Below are positions 23,884 through 35,100 of a DNA stretch of 64,000 nucleotides, one piece after another. Location of the stretch: the NCBI GenBank assembly GCA_020205615.1, contig CM035161.1:3216526-3280525 (forward strand), given 5' to 3'. The notes below the pieces were generated by a model. It was not told where the DNA came from and did not search any database. It worked only from the letters and a program-made list of their open reading frames with translations. Position 1 is the first letter of the stretch; the number at the start of each line of letters is the position of its first letter. Position numbers and translations under genes: made by a program. This DNA is from Panax quinquefolius. Its lineage: Eukaryota; Streptophyta; Magnoliopsida; Apiales; Araliaceae.

Positions 23884-25234
23884 AGAGAAGCTGCACTATT
23901 TAGTGAGTGACTTCTCTAAGTTACCGAAGCAAATTTATTCTTGGATTGTACTCTAATTTTAAGACAGCCCAGTATGTATATATACCACTTGGCAGCATGG
24001 GAGTGGACTATGATATAACATATGGGAATATCATTTTTGTATGGAGTCTGGAAACATTTGTGATCTACATTTATAAACATTTATTCCTCCAAAAGCAGCA
24101 ACCGCGAGTAGGTGATATTTGCTCTTAGGGTTAAATTCACCAAGTTTAGCAGTTATAAAAGAATGTTCAACGGGGAATGTCTTACATCTTCAGAAATTTC
24201 TTTAACAACTTCACCTGAACGCACAAATGAAGTCTAATGCACTCTTTTTTTCTTCTTTTCTTTTCTTTTTGAGGGTGGAGGGTGGGGGAGTGGCGGGCGA
24301 GGAGGGATAAAAGGTCAAGTTCCCACTTAAAGTCATTATTCCTACTACTCATTTACAGTGAATAGAGAAATGCTTAGTATGTGAATAGCAGGTGTCTTGT
24401 ATAAGAATTTGGATATGTTCACATGGTGGAATATAAAAGTTTGAAAGCTTCTCCTTATAATACATTTGGAGTAAACCGAACTACTTGCTAAATGAAGTGA
24501 CAGATAGCATGCTTTCCAATTCCAGGATACGATGATGATGGGTGCAGACTATTACCAAACTGAATCTGAAATTGCATCGCTGCTAGCAGAGGGTAAGGTT
24601 CCTATTGGTGTTGGACTGAACACCAAAATCAGGTAAGACTGGAATTGAACTTTTACTTTTCGGTTTTCAAGGCATGAATGTAATGCATTGTCATTATTCC
24701 TGTCTGAAAGAACTACTGTGCAGATCCTTTTCTCTCCCTCTCTCATACGCACCCCACACACACCTTCCTGACATTTAGATGGGAAATATGGAAAGTTGTT
24801 GGCCATGGGGCTTCGGGGTGTAGAACTTGTAACGGTGCTAGATTGTGTGTTGATGTCGTGTCTTAATATCTTTATGCTCTTACCATCATTTTAATTAATT
24901 TAATGATTTAGCTAGTGTTGTCTTAAGTAGTCCAAGAAAGAATTTATTCTCATAGCTGATTCATCCATCTCATTGAAGGAATTGCATAATTGACAAGAAT
25001 GCAAAGATAGGAAAAGATGTGATTATTGCTAATAAAGATGCAAGTAATATTGTTTTTTTCTTCTTAGCAATACATGTTTATTGCTCTAACTATAATTTTT
25101 ATTGAGAAAATTGCACGGTTTGGATGTCTCAGGGTGTTGAAGAAGGAGACAGGGCAGACGAAGGATTTTACATTAGATCTGGGATCACAGTCGTACTGAA
25201 AAATGCAACAATTAAAGATGGAACAATCATATAA
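20273..25234 (+). CDS. APL: ADP-glucose pyrophosphorylase large subunit (plastid)
   Basis: Fourteen exons: 20273-20491, 20745-20867, 21039-21212, 21512-21604, 21686-21769, 21861-21916, 22239-22332, 22480-22665, 22777-22857, 23503-23589, 23666-23770, 24526-24632, 24979-25039 and 25133-25234, giving 523 residues without stops. The tetramer makes ADP-glucose from glucose-1-phosphate and ATP, the committed step of plastid starch synthesis. The first ~70 residues form a transit peptide. The nucleotide-binding loop [12 protein letters not shown] lies at 96-107, with the large-subunit pattern SRRAKPAV after it; [28 protein letters not shown] and the C-terminal left-handed beta-helix ([18 protein letters not shown]) follow. 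Arg102 and the Lys of RRAK keep residues linked to catalytic competence. Residue 218 is Ser (AGT at 21728-21730) where the family has Gly in SGDHLYRM. The intron after 25039 is GC-AG; all others are GT-AG. The subclass (APL1-4) is not settled. Confidence 0.96.
23797..23881. repeat. (CATA)n/(TA)n microsatellite in an intron
   Basis: tacatacatacata changing into about 22 TA units in the intron after exon 11 of the ADP-glucose pyrophosphorylase gene. It is probably length-variable. Confidence 0.9.
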
Positions 25235-25526
25235 AATCGTTAAACACTTGCGGACTCCTGCTACCGGGTACTGCTTAAAGTTTAAAGTTTACTGCTTTGC
25301 AGTACTGACTTGGATACAATAATTACCAGTAGGCCCTCTCCATGTAAATTTCTTGTTCTTTCATGTGTAAGACGAGCCTTTAGGATGTAGCTAGTTGATC
25401 AAATAAACCAAAGATTTTTATATTCATTTGCTATGAACTTAATTTCTTTTTGGTAGTGAGGATATTTGTTTAAGTATGTAATGAATGATTACAATTAAGT
25501 ACATCTATGTACTTCCTCCAACCCAG

Positions 25527-27355
25527 TCAAAATCCTTGAACAATATTTCCAACAGTACTGTGCCCAGTTTTCTTCCCCTTTTTTTTATTCTTCATATTCC
25601 TCCTCCGCCTTGCATAAATCTCTCGAATATGAGTTAGTTTGCGCGACTGTTTAGCAATCACACAAGCAGTCGAGGGGTTTTCACTCAAGACTATCTGATA
25701 ACCATCCTGAAAGGAGTCCAATCCTTGTGCTAGGAGTTGCCAGAACATGCCACCGGCAGCTACACCTCCACGCCTAGCGGATGAGTATATGTTTGAATAG
25801 ACTGCATTAAACAGCACGTCTCTCGTCTTTGTTCCAAAGCCAGAGTGATTCCATCCAAACTCAGTAATTAGGATGAATAGACTGCATTAAACAGCACGTC
25901 TCTCGTCTTTGTTCCAAAGCCAGAGTTATTCCATCCAAACTCAGTAATTAGAAGCGGCTTCCGGATGATTTTCTGCGCATCATGAATTTGACTGCTGATC
26001 CACTTGTTCAAAAACGAACGTTGGGATTTTTCATTAGCGCCGGGTAACCTGCTAACACATTCCAGTTTAGAGGAAGAACATGACACTTTGTTTTTTTTTT
26101 TTGCATGTGTACATGATCGATCATATATCTGTAAAGTGTCGGAAGGAAGCGTTACCATTGATCAGAATACGAGAACCGTAGTGAAATCAATGCCATGGAT
26201 GTTATTATTTGCAATGAAATTTGTTCCTAGTTTAAAATTTAGATTGAATTGCTTCTCCTTAGGTGCAGACTCTCAATAAAACCCTTCCAAACCAACTTCT
26301 AGTAAATGCTTTCTATCAACAGATTTCAAATAAGAAGCCATCTCTGTGATCCAAGCCTGTGAAAACAAGTGCAGTTCAACTAACAATTCTCAACATGAAA
26401 TGGATTAGTTTTAATAAAAGTAGCTAGACTAACCTACCTGTATGGTCCTTCCTGATGGGTCTGAAGTGTATCTAAGCTCATTCATTAGCTCCCAAGCCAT
26501 TATTGTTTTGTCATCCTTATAAGTAACTCCTGTGATGCTGTTGCGCCTTGTAAGAACAGTCTATATACAAAATGGCCGGAATATTATTAAATTTATTTTC
26601 AATGAGAATTATATTACTATGCTCAATCAATGTCTCCATTTTCATAACTGAAATATGAGCAAAGAAAGCAAGAACAATATATACACATTCATATATATAA
26701 TCTTAAAGAAATGAAAAAACGATATGGATTATCGAACGTACTCACCTTGATGTAAAATCCCTTCACCACAGGGTTGGAAAAGAAATCATCATCAAATGTT
26801 ATGTTCTGTCCCTCATCTCTTGCCCACTTCACATACCGACTCTTCCCTCCAAAGTCTTCATAATTATTCACAAAGCTCAGTATTAGCTTAATCCCATATT
26901 TTCTAGCTTCATATATTACAAAATCCAACCCCTTTAAGAAAAAAAGGTCAATATATAAGATCCACAGGGAAAACAAGAACCCCACCACAAATAAATATAT
27001 GGATCAAAATCTAAAATAAATAAAGGAAATGAAGTGAAAACAGAGCAGAATAAACCTGAAACATTTGTTCATTATAGATGCCAGGTGAGAACTGAAGAGG
27101 TAGATATCCACCATCACCAAAACCCCAAGTTCTTGCAACTGTAAGGCCATTGCTTGCTGCTTCTTGAAAGGCAGAGGATACTATCTCTCTCTGAGATGGG
27201 CTGGAGGCCACAAACATTAGCCAGTAAGCATTGAACCCATTTGCATAGTAATAACTACCATTCATCATAAAGTGCACTCCTCTCCTTTTAATGAACCCAT
27301 CCCTTGCTAAAACTTGAAGACGAAACGAGAAAAATACACCCCAATGCTTCATCAT
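25527..27355 (-). pseudogene. Endo-beta-1,4-mannanase (GH5) pseudogene
   Basis: Five exons on the minus strand: 27355-27056, 26931-26746, 26560-26438, 26356-26156 and 26048-25527. They carry the plant mannanase blocks: [61 protein letters not shown] (acid/base Glu), LLITEFG (nucleophile Glu) and GGMFWQLL. These enzymes hydrolyse cell-wall mannans. Four defects: an in-frame TGA at 26275-26273 where the family has Gly after GFY; a 2-nt loss near 26172 just before the active-site SYxDQW block; a ~76-bp tandem duplication at 25795-25950 that repeats the nucleophile motif and shifts the frame; and Leu for Pro in the NEP motif. Splice sites remain intact, so inactivation looks fairly recent. The N-terminal secretion signal is weak. 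It ends 293 bp from the stop of the convergent starch gene. Confidence 0.9.
25795..25950 (-). repeat. ~76-bp direct tandem duplication inside the mannanase last exon
   Basis: The stretch gaatagactgcattaaacag to the end of ctcagtaattag occurs twice in a row with a single clear difference (agagtgatt against agagttatt). A direct duplication this similar must be young. Confidence 0.9.
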
Positions 27356-27356
27356 C

Positions 27357-28831
27357 TCTCCCTCTCTCGGTGCAGGAGCCAGGAAGGAAGCATAAAGATG
27401 AAATCAATCTCCTTATTTAAAGGAAGGAAGGAAGGAAGCAATTAAGTATGCTAACCACTTCCGTCTATATGGCTGTCCAAACTGAAATGTTTATGTTAAG
27501 AAATATAATGAATACAGAAAATTAGGACCAAGGATTGACACGGGTAGTCACATTCCAAGGTGTTATATATTTATTGCTTTTACCACTATGTTTTACTAAA
27601 AAAGCTACTAATGAATATCCTCCAAGGGATTTTATGTCAGAGCCTATGCTTGTTCTAAGTGATAGCAACTCACATGAACCTCAATATATATCTTCTTTGT
27701 GAAAAGATGATAGAAAGAAGAAGATGAAGACTAGTGGTTTCATAACTGAATTGTGAGTAAAGAATCATTTATAAAATAAATAATATAATAATCACATATC
27801 AGTTTTGCATCCCATAATAATTAAACAAAACTGTTTAATTATTAATGAAGTTTATTAATCTGGTTCAATGCTAAAAAGAGGCTCTTGGCTCCTAGCCAAG
27901 ATGCGGCCCCCGACACGCGAGCAGGTGGTGCTTTGCACCACGTCATTGTGACCGACTCCAAGCTTTTCCTTTAGTACCACTAGTGAATTAAACTATTCCA
28001 CATATACTTATAAAGTATTAAATAGTTTTATTCCTACTCAATGTGGGACTTAAAGAAAATAGTTTTCTTAAACAACAATGAACCTTTTCATATTCTCCAC
28101 TTTGGATACAATTAAAACATAATATATAATTCCTACTTGAATCATATATAGTATTAATCTCCTTGTAAAAGACTATCAAATGCACTTTTAATTTAATACA
28201 AATTCAATCAATTAATGGATCTAAATTAATCCCCAAATTGATCAAAACTCATGTATTGAAAAGGTGTATTAACAGTTTAAAGGGCAAAGATTCCCCATTT
28301 CACAGTTTTCATCCTTTTTCTAGGGAATTATTTGATAACATTTTTAAGTTTTTCTTTTTGCATATTAAAACTAGCTAAAAATAGTAACTACGCTTGCCAA
28401 CAATAACAACATAATAAGTACTAGGGAAAAACTTAAAATACATATTTTCTTACTATATACGGATGTCCGGATACTATGAACTTAATTTCATGATAAGTTG
28501 GTCAATTAACAATGTGTCAATACTGTATTGATTGACTTTATACTAACTATTCCGATAAATGCCTAGTGTTATTTTCTTTTCTTTTCAGACGAGGAGTTTG
28601 AACTCTACACGTACCATATTATTCTTATAAAAACATGCGGTAATGTATGTTGTTGCATCATGAATAAAATGTGCACAACATAATAAATCAAAAACAAGTA
28701 GTCTTTAACCGAAAAGCAAAATGGTTACTTGAAAAGAATGTTACCAAATCGAAACTGTTAAGCCAGCCATTGGTATATAATAAGCCAATAAACTATTAAC
28801 TCCTTAATTGAATTAGATTAATTTGGTTGAT
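27357..28831. other. Intergenic region without a gene
   Basis: AT-rich. About 27890-28120 has a GC-richer patch (gcggcccccgacacgcgag) followed by the motif caatgtgggacttaaag, which I associate with LTR or MITE-type repeats, but no boundaries or target duplications could be found. A poly-GGAA run lies at 27420-27440 in the mannanase upstream region. Confidence 0.4.
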
Positions 28832-29295
28832 CGAGATTATAAAATTCCAAATTTTACGAATAAAAATTTAAATTTCTCAATTTTTTTTTTAATATTATGG
28901 TGTAGATTTAATATAATGTTATAATTGTGGGTAATATTTATAAATTTTGCAAAGTATGCAAGTTGTTATATTATATTCGATTTGGTGGGGAATATTCTTT
29001 TCACATCGGGGAATATTAAATACGATACGATGGCGATCGTTAATTGGACCCCCACAACGGAATTATTGTCGATCGAGAAAACGACAAAAATATTTTTATG
29101 AAAATAACGGCGGAAGTTTTCTGAATTAATCTTTGTTAAACTACTCGGTAGTAAAATACGATGTCGTGTGGTTGCATAGTAGCACACAGTATTGATTATT
29201 GATGCTTACGTGAGAAGTCACTCGGTTTTGTTCAATTATTGCTACTGATGAGTTCTTTGCGTAGTATCTCGCGTTATTTGATTCAATTATTATTG

Positions 29296-29353
<58 letters not shown>

Positions 29354-29824
29354 TTTTGTTTTATTAGTATTATTAATGTAATAAAAGCGTAAAAAACTTT
29401 TTATATAAAAGCAGAATACTTTTATAAAATTATTCTATAAATAGAATATATTATATTTTATTATGCATAGTGTTGCATAGTGCTGCGTAGTATTTTTTTG
29501 ATAGTAAAATCTTTTTATATAAAGCAGAATACTTTTTATAAAGTTATTAGTTTTATTAGATTATAAATAGAATATATTATATTTTATTTAAAAGATTTTA
29601 CTTTTAAACTGGACCGTCCAGATTAAAAAGTAAATCAACTGACCGTTAAATGAATTAGTTCTTATGCGATCCATTCTTCTATAAATAGAAACTCATTCCT
29701 TCATTATTTCTTATTTAATTCTTTGAAACTCAGAGATAGAAACTATAGAGAAAGAGGAAAAGTATTCGCTACTTCACTACTTTATATCCAGGTTTCTTCT
29801 ATAAGGTAAGGGATATTATTTCTT

Positions 29825-30420
29825 TCGTATTCATGAAGAGAACTTCGTTATTCCATTATTTATTATTACATTGGAATAACCTATATATCTGTGATACCCT
29901 ATACTTGGTGAAATTCTTACGTTATTCCATTATTTATTATTCATTGGAATAACTTGTATATCGCGGGCTACCCTATGCTTGGTGAAATTCTTATGTTATT
30001 CCATTCTTTATTATTACATTTGGAATATCCGTATGCAATGCTTTTCTTGCAGGACCGGTTCTCATTATTTATTATTATGTTGGAATAACTTTCATACATG
30101 CCAAGCACCGCATGCATGGTGATTTTATTGTTATTCCATTCTTTATTATTCTATTGGAACATCCTGCTCGGTGCGAATTTTGCGACTGGTTCCGTTATTT
30201 ATTATTCATTGGAATAACTTTGTTTATCACGACGTCTCGCATGCGTGGTGATTTCATTGTTATTCCATTCTTTATTATTACATTGGAATATCCGCCGGTC
30301 GCGTATTATGCGACTTTGGTTCCGTTATTTATTATTACGTTAGAATAACTTTGTTTATCTAATACCGGCGTCGTGGTGATTTCTTTTGTTATTCCATTCT
30401 TTATTATACTTAGTTGGTTA
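29825..30420 (+). repeat. Tandem ~65-75 bp units with TTATTCCA...TGGAATAA
   Basis: About nine units, with starts near 29849, 29923, 29995, 30060, 30130, 30200, 30260, 30320 and 30387. The full pairing motif is present in about half and degraded in the rest. Between the paired motifs the units carry two alternating spacers, one with ccctatacttggtgaaattc and one with a gactggttcc-like block. Confidence 0.75.
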
Positions 30421-30649
30421 AAGTTTTGACTTCTATACTCCATGAAATTAGTGGAATATCCTTGATATTTGCGTTTCATCCAGTATCTTTTCATGGAAGT
30501 ATTCTTCTGAGCATTCTTGAATTTTACTCTACAAAAAAGTATCATGTTGACAATTTGGACGTTATTAGTTCCTGGATAAATTAATTCTTGAACTTGTTTT
30601 ATTGAATTATTATGTCATTGTCATCATCCTCATATTTATATTATTTTGA

Positions 30650-30960
30650 AAGTCATCTGTGGCCTGTAGTGCATAGATGGACTTGGTATGATTATTACCA
30701 GGGATTATTCGGTATAATCATGATCATAATGTTACAAATGATGTGGAAAAAAAGTCCTCATTGGCCCGTAGTGCATTGATGGACAGTTTTTGGTATGATT
30801 ATGACTATGGATTCTCTTCGACCAAAGGTGCAAAGATGAATTGTTTTATGGCATGATCAGGACCGTTGATAAAAACACAATTATCTTTGGCCCGTAGTGC
30901 ATGGATAATTTGTGGTCGTGATACTAATGAATATCCTTGGTCGTAGTGCAGGGATAATGT
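30650..30960 (+). repeat. Array of hairpins with conserved GCCYGTAGTG loop
   Basis: At least four hairpins with different stems on a near-constant loop. 30654-30679: CATCTGTG pairs with CATAGATG through one G-U, loop gcctgtagtg. About 30745-30785: GTCCTCATTG with CATTGATGGAC, one mismatch and one bulge, loop gcccgtagtg. 30876-30914: CACAATTATC with GATAATTTGTG. 30932-30956: TATCCTTG with CAGGGATA through one G-U. A further stem without the loop, ATGATTAT with ATAATCAT, lies at 30688-30722. Confidence 0.65.
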
Positions 30961-31506
30961 GGATTATTTATTAAAAGTCGAGTCTCAAATGATAAAAGTG
31001 ATGAAAAACCTTTTAAATCATAAAAGATAGTAGATTTTATTCTCTACTTGACTCTTTTAATGGATTGCTTGTTCCGCATTGCGAGTTAAACTTGATGTCT
31101 ATTGTATTTTATCGGTTTAATATTGTTGAAGACTAATGATAATTTATTCTCGCATTATCTTAGTCATAATATTTCTTCTTTGGGCTAGTTGAGCTCACCC
31201 TTTCCTTCATTGTTCTCTTGAGAAATGAGAATATATAAATTTGGACGAGTCGAGAGCGGATGGGCCGGTCCGGATGATAACATTAGTAGTCCTCACTATT
31301 ACGTTAAATAGTGTGATAAGTAATTGTAATGAGGACTCGATTGAGTGTGGATATTATCAGATGACAATATTTGTATTAAACTCACAAACGTATATTTTGT
31401 CGTATTTTTACACAATTGTTGTATAATTAAGTTGTATTTGAATTTTATACCATGTATTTGGCGACTTAAGATGGGTGATGTATACCTATTTTTGGGGGCA
31501 TCACTT

Positions 31507-32097
31507 TTGAGATAACTTCAATTAAATTAATATATTATTATTCATTAAATTTGCAATAATAAATTGTTCATTGAACTTTTATTTTTTTCTTGCATTCTCT
31601 TTCTCTTACTACCATATTAATTATTTCTCTTCTTTTTCCTTTCTTATTAAGTAGCAAAACCCAACTTCATTAATATTACCTTCACAACTTTAATAATATA
31701 AATTGAATAATTTTTTTAATTATTCGCATTTTTAAATTCATGTGAGTACATATTTTTCTCTATACTACTTGTATATTCTCTATAAAAAAATACATATATT
31801 TTATATTACTTATTAACATACTCTCACGGACATGTTATATATATAATGGATAAAAGATATAAGTACTCATTCACTTTTCTTAATTTTTTTTCTTTTTAAA
31901 AAATAAATTGTCATTCATGATGTAACTTAGCACCACCACTTTGTATGTGTAAGATAGAATTTTACAAAAATAATCAATATAAATTCTTGACATTTTTTTT
32001 AGTACTTGCGAGATTAATTTTTTAAATTTTTGAAAAATGTAGTGATATATAACTTACTATGTTTGTTTGTAAGTATTAGACTTGGGATATGACTATT
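31507..32097. other. AT-rich spacer between inverted LTRs
   Basis: No gene seen. It separates the plus LTR (28832-31506) from the minus LTR that starts at 32103, so these two form a large inverted repeat with a ~600-bp spacer. Confidence 0.7.
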
Positions 32098-32102
32098 AAT
32101 CC

Positions 32103-35100
32103 TGTGACGCCCCCAAAACAGGTATACATCACCCATCTTGGGTCGCCAGATACGTGGAACAGAACTCAAATACAACATAATTATACAACAGTCGTGTAAA
32201 ATACGACAAAACATAGCTGAGAGTTTAAACAAGAATATTTTCATCTAGACTATCCACACTCAATGATGTCCTCATTACAATTATTATCACATTATTAAGT
32301 AGAATAGTGAGGGACTACTAAAGCCATTTATCCCGGACCATCACTCCATTCCCGACTTGTGTCCAAATATATATTCTCATTTCTGAAGAGAACAATGAAA
32401 GAAAGGGTGAGCTTCAACTAGCCCAAGAAGAAATATTATAACTAAGATAATGTAGAATAAATTATCCTTAGCCTTCAACAAAAGATAACAACCGATGATG
32501 AATACAATAGACAACAAGTTTTAGATCAACAAGCTGCTTTGCATGAAATAAGCAATCCATTAGAAGAGTCAAGTAGAGCATAAAATCTACTATCTTCTAT
32601 GATTTAAAAGTTTTTCATCAACTTTATCGTTGAGACTCGAACAATAAATAAAATCGAATTATCCCTGCACCACAACCAAGGATATTCATGTAATCATCAA
32701 TGGTCATGATTATACCGAATAATCTCTGGTCATAATCATACCAACAACTTGTCCATGATGAACTATGTGCCAATGATGACTTTTACCACATCATTCATTA
32801 CATTACTGTCATGATTATACCGAATAATCTCTGGTCATAATCATACCAAGTCCATCTATGCATCGTAAGCCAAAGATGACTTTAATCACAATATAAGCAT
32901 GAGGATGATGACAATGACATAATAATTGATAAAACAAGTTCAAGGATAAATTTTAAAGATTTATAATTTAATTTATCCAAAAATCAACAACGATCAAATT
33001 GTCGACATGATACTACTTTTGTAGAGTAAAATTCAAGAATAATATTCATGTACCAAAATAATTTGGATGGAAAAGAAATATATTTTTTCGTAAAATAGTA
33101 CCCGTGAATAGAACTTCGGGAATAGTACCTCTAACTACCGAAAAGTGTCCCGAATAATTTGAGTGAATGATACTAGAGTGAATAGTAATCGGTGAATAGT
33201 GACTCGTGAATAGTAACTCGTGAGTAGTAGTACTCACGTACGAAAAGTGCCCCGAATACCGAAAGTGAATAATACTAGTGAATGAATAGTCATAGTGTGG
33301 CGCCCCAAAATAGGTATACATCACCTATTTTGAGTCGCCAAATACGTGGTCTGAATACAAATACAATCTTTAATATACAACAAGAGAAAGTTGTGAGTTT
33401 TAATACAAATATTGTCTTACAGACAATATCCACTCTCGAATAAGTCCTCATTACATTTATTGTCACACTATTTAATGAGAATAGTGAGGACTACTAATAC
33501 TATCATCTAGACCGAATCACACTACGTTTCGACTTTAGTCCCGACTACGTTCTCATTTCCTTAAGAGAACAGTGAAAGAAAGGGTAAGCTCAACTAGCCC
33601 AGTAAAAAATATTATGACTAAAATAATGCAGAATAAATTATCATTAGTCTTCAACAAATTTAAACTAATAAAATATAATAAACATCAAGTTTAACTACAG
33701 CGGAACAAGCAATCCATTAAAAAAGTCAAGTAGAGAATAAAATCTACTATCTTTTATGATTTAAAAGGTTTTTCATCACTTTTATCGCTGGGACTCAACT
33801 TAATAAATAAACCACATCATCACTGCTCTATGGCCAAGGAAATTCATTAGTATCACAACCATAAATCATCCATGCACTACAGGCCAAGGATATTCATTAG
33901 TATCACAACCACAAATCATCCATGCACTACGGGCCAAGGATATTCGTGTATTCATCAATGGTCATGATCATGCCAACAACTTTCCATCAATGCACTATGG
34001 GCCAATGAGGACTTTTACCACATCATTTGTAACATTACGATTCATGATTACACCGAATAATCCACAGTCATAATCATACCAAGTCCATCTATGCACTACA
34101 AAGCTCGAGATGACTTTCAATAAAATATAAACATGAGGATGATGATAATGATATAAGAATTCAATAAAAACAAGTTCAAGAATTAATTTATCCAGGAACT
34201 AATAACGTCCAAATTGTCAACCGATACTTTTTTGTAGAGTAAAATTTAAGAATGCTCGGAAGAATATTTCCATGAAAGATCTTTGGATGAAGCTTGAAAT
34301 ATCGAGGATATTCCACTAATTTTATGGAGTATAGAACTCAAAACTTTAACCAACCTGAGTATAATAAAGAATGGAATAACAAAAGAAATCACCATGCATG
34401 CGGTGCCCGCATGACATACAGGTTATTCCGATAGAATAATAAATAACGGAACCCGGTCGAGGTAATCGCATGACCAAATGAATATTCCAGCAGAATAATA
34501 AAGAATGGAATAACAACATAAATCACCATGCATGCGGTATTACATGTATGAGTTATTCAATGAATAATAAATAACGGAACCGAAGTCCGGACGTAAAACG
34601 CATGACGGGATATTGCAACAGAATAATAAAAGACGGAACTAGGTCCGGCGAAAACGAAAAACATACCGATATTCAATGAATAATAAAGAATGGAATAACA
34701 ACATAATTTCACCATGTATGCGGTGCTTGAATAGGCAAAGTTATTCCGGTAGAATAATAAAGAATGGAATAATGAAGTTCTCTTCATGAATATGAAAAAA
34801 GAATACCCACTACGGTACAACAAATAATATCCTTACCTTTGAAAGAAGAGTAATTCAATTGGTAGTAGGCGAGGATATACTCAAAAAAAACTTGCATTTC
34901 ACGCTCAAAGCTTTCTTAAACTCCAAAGAAATACGCCAAGATTATAGAAGAAGAATTCTCTCTACGGTTTCTCTATATAGTTTCGGTGAATTAAGTAAGA
35001 AATAATGAAGGAATGAGCTTATTTATAGAAGAATGATTTGAATAATAACCAATCCATGAGCTATTCCAGATTGGTTTACAATAAAATATAATATATTCTA

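Larger units (their letters stand above)
28832..31506 (+). mobile_element. Solo long LTR, plus orientation (about 2.67 kb)
   Basis: Aligns by eye along its length with the LTR at 1783-4372: ttgcaaagtatgcaagttgt near the start, the TTATTCCA array at 29825-30420, the GTAGTGCA hairpin array at 30650-30960, gggctagttgagctcaccc at 31180-31200, and gatgtatacctatttttggg at the end. Neither side shows pol sequence or a primer site, so it is a solo LTR or a truncated end. The left terminus is diverged and no exact 5-bp duplication is seen. A (TA)n run lies at 29300-29351. Confidence 0.8.

Noticed and set aside
27890..28120. A SINE or TRIM element with a caatgtgggact motif
   Set aside because: No terminal repeats, promoter boxes or target duplications could be found.
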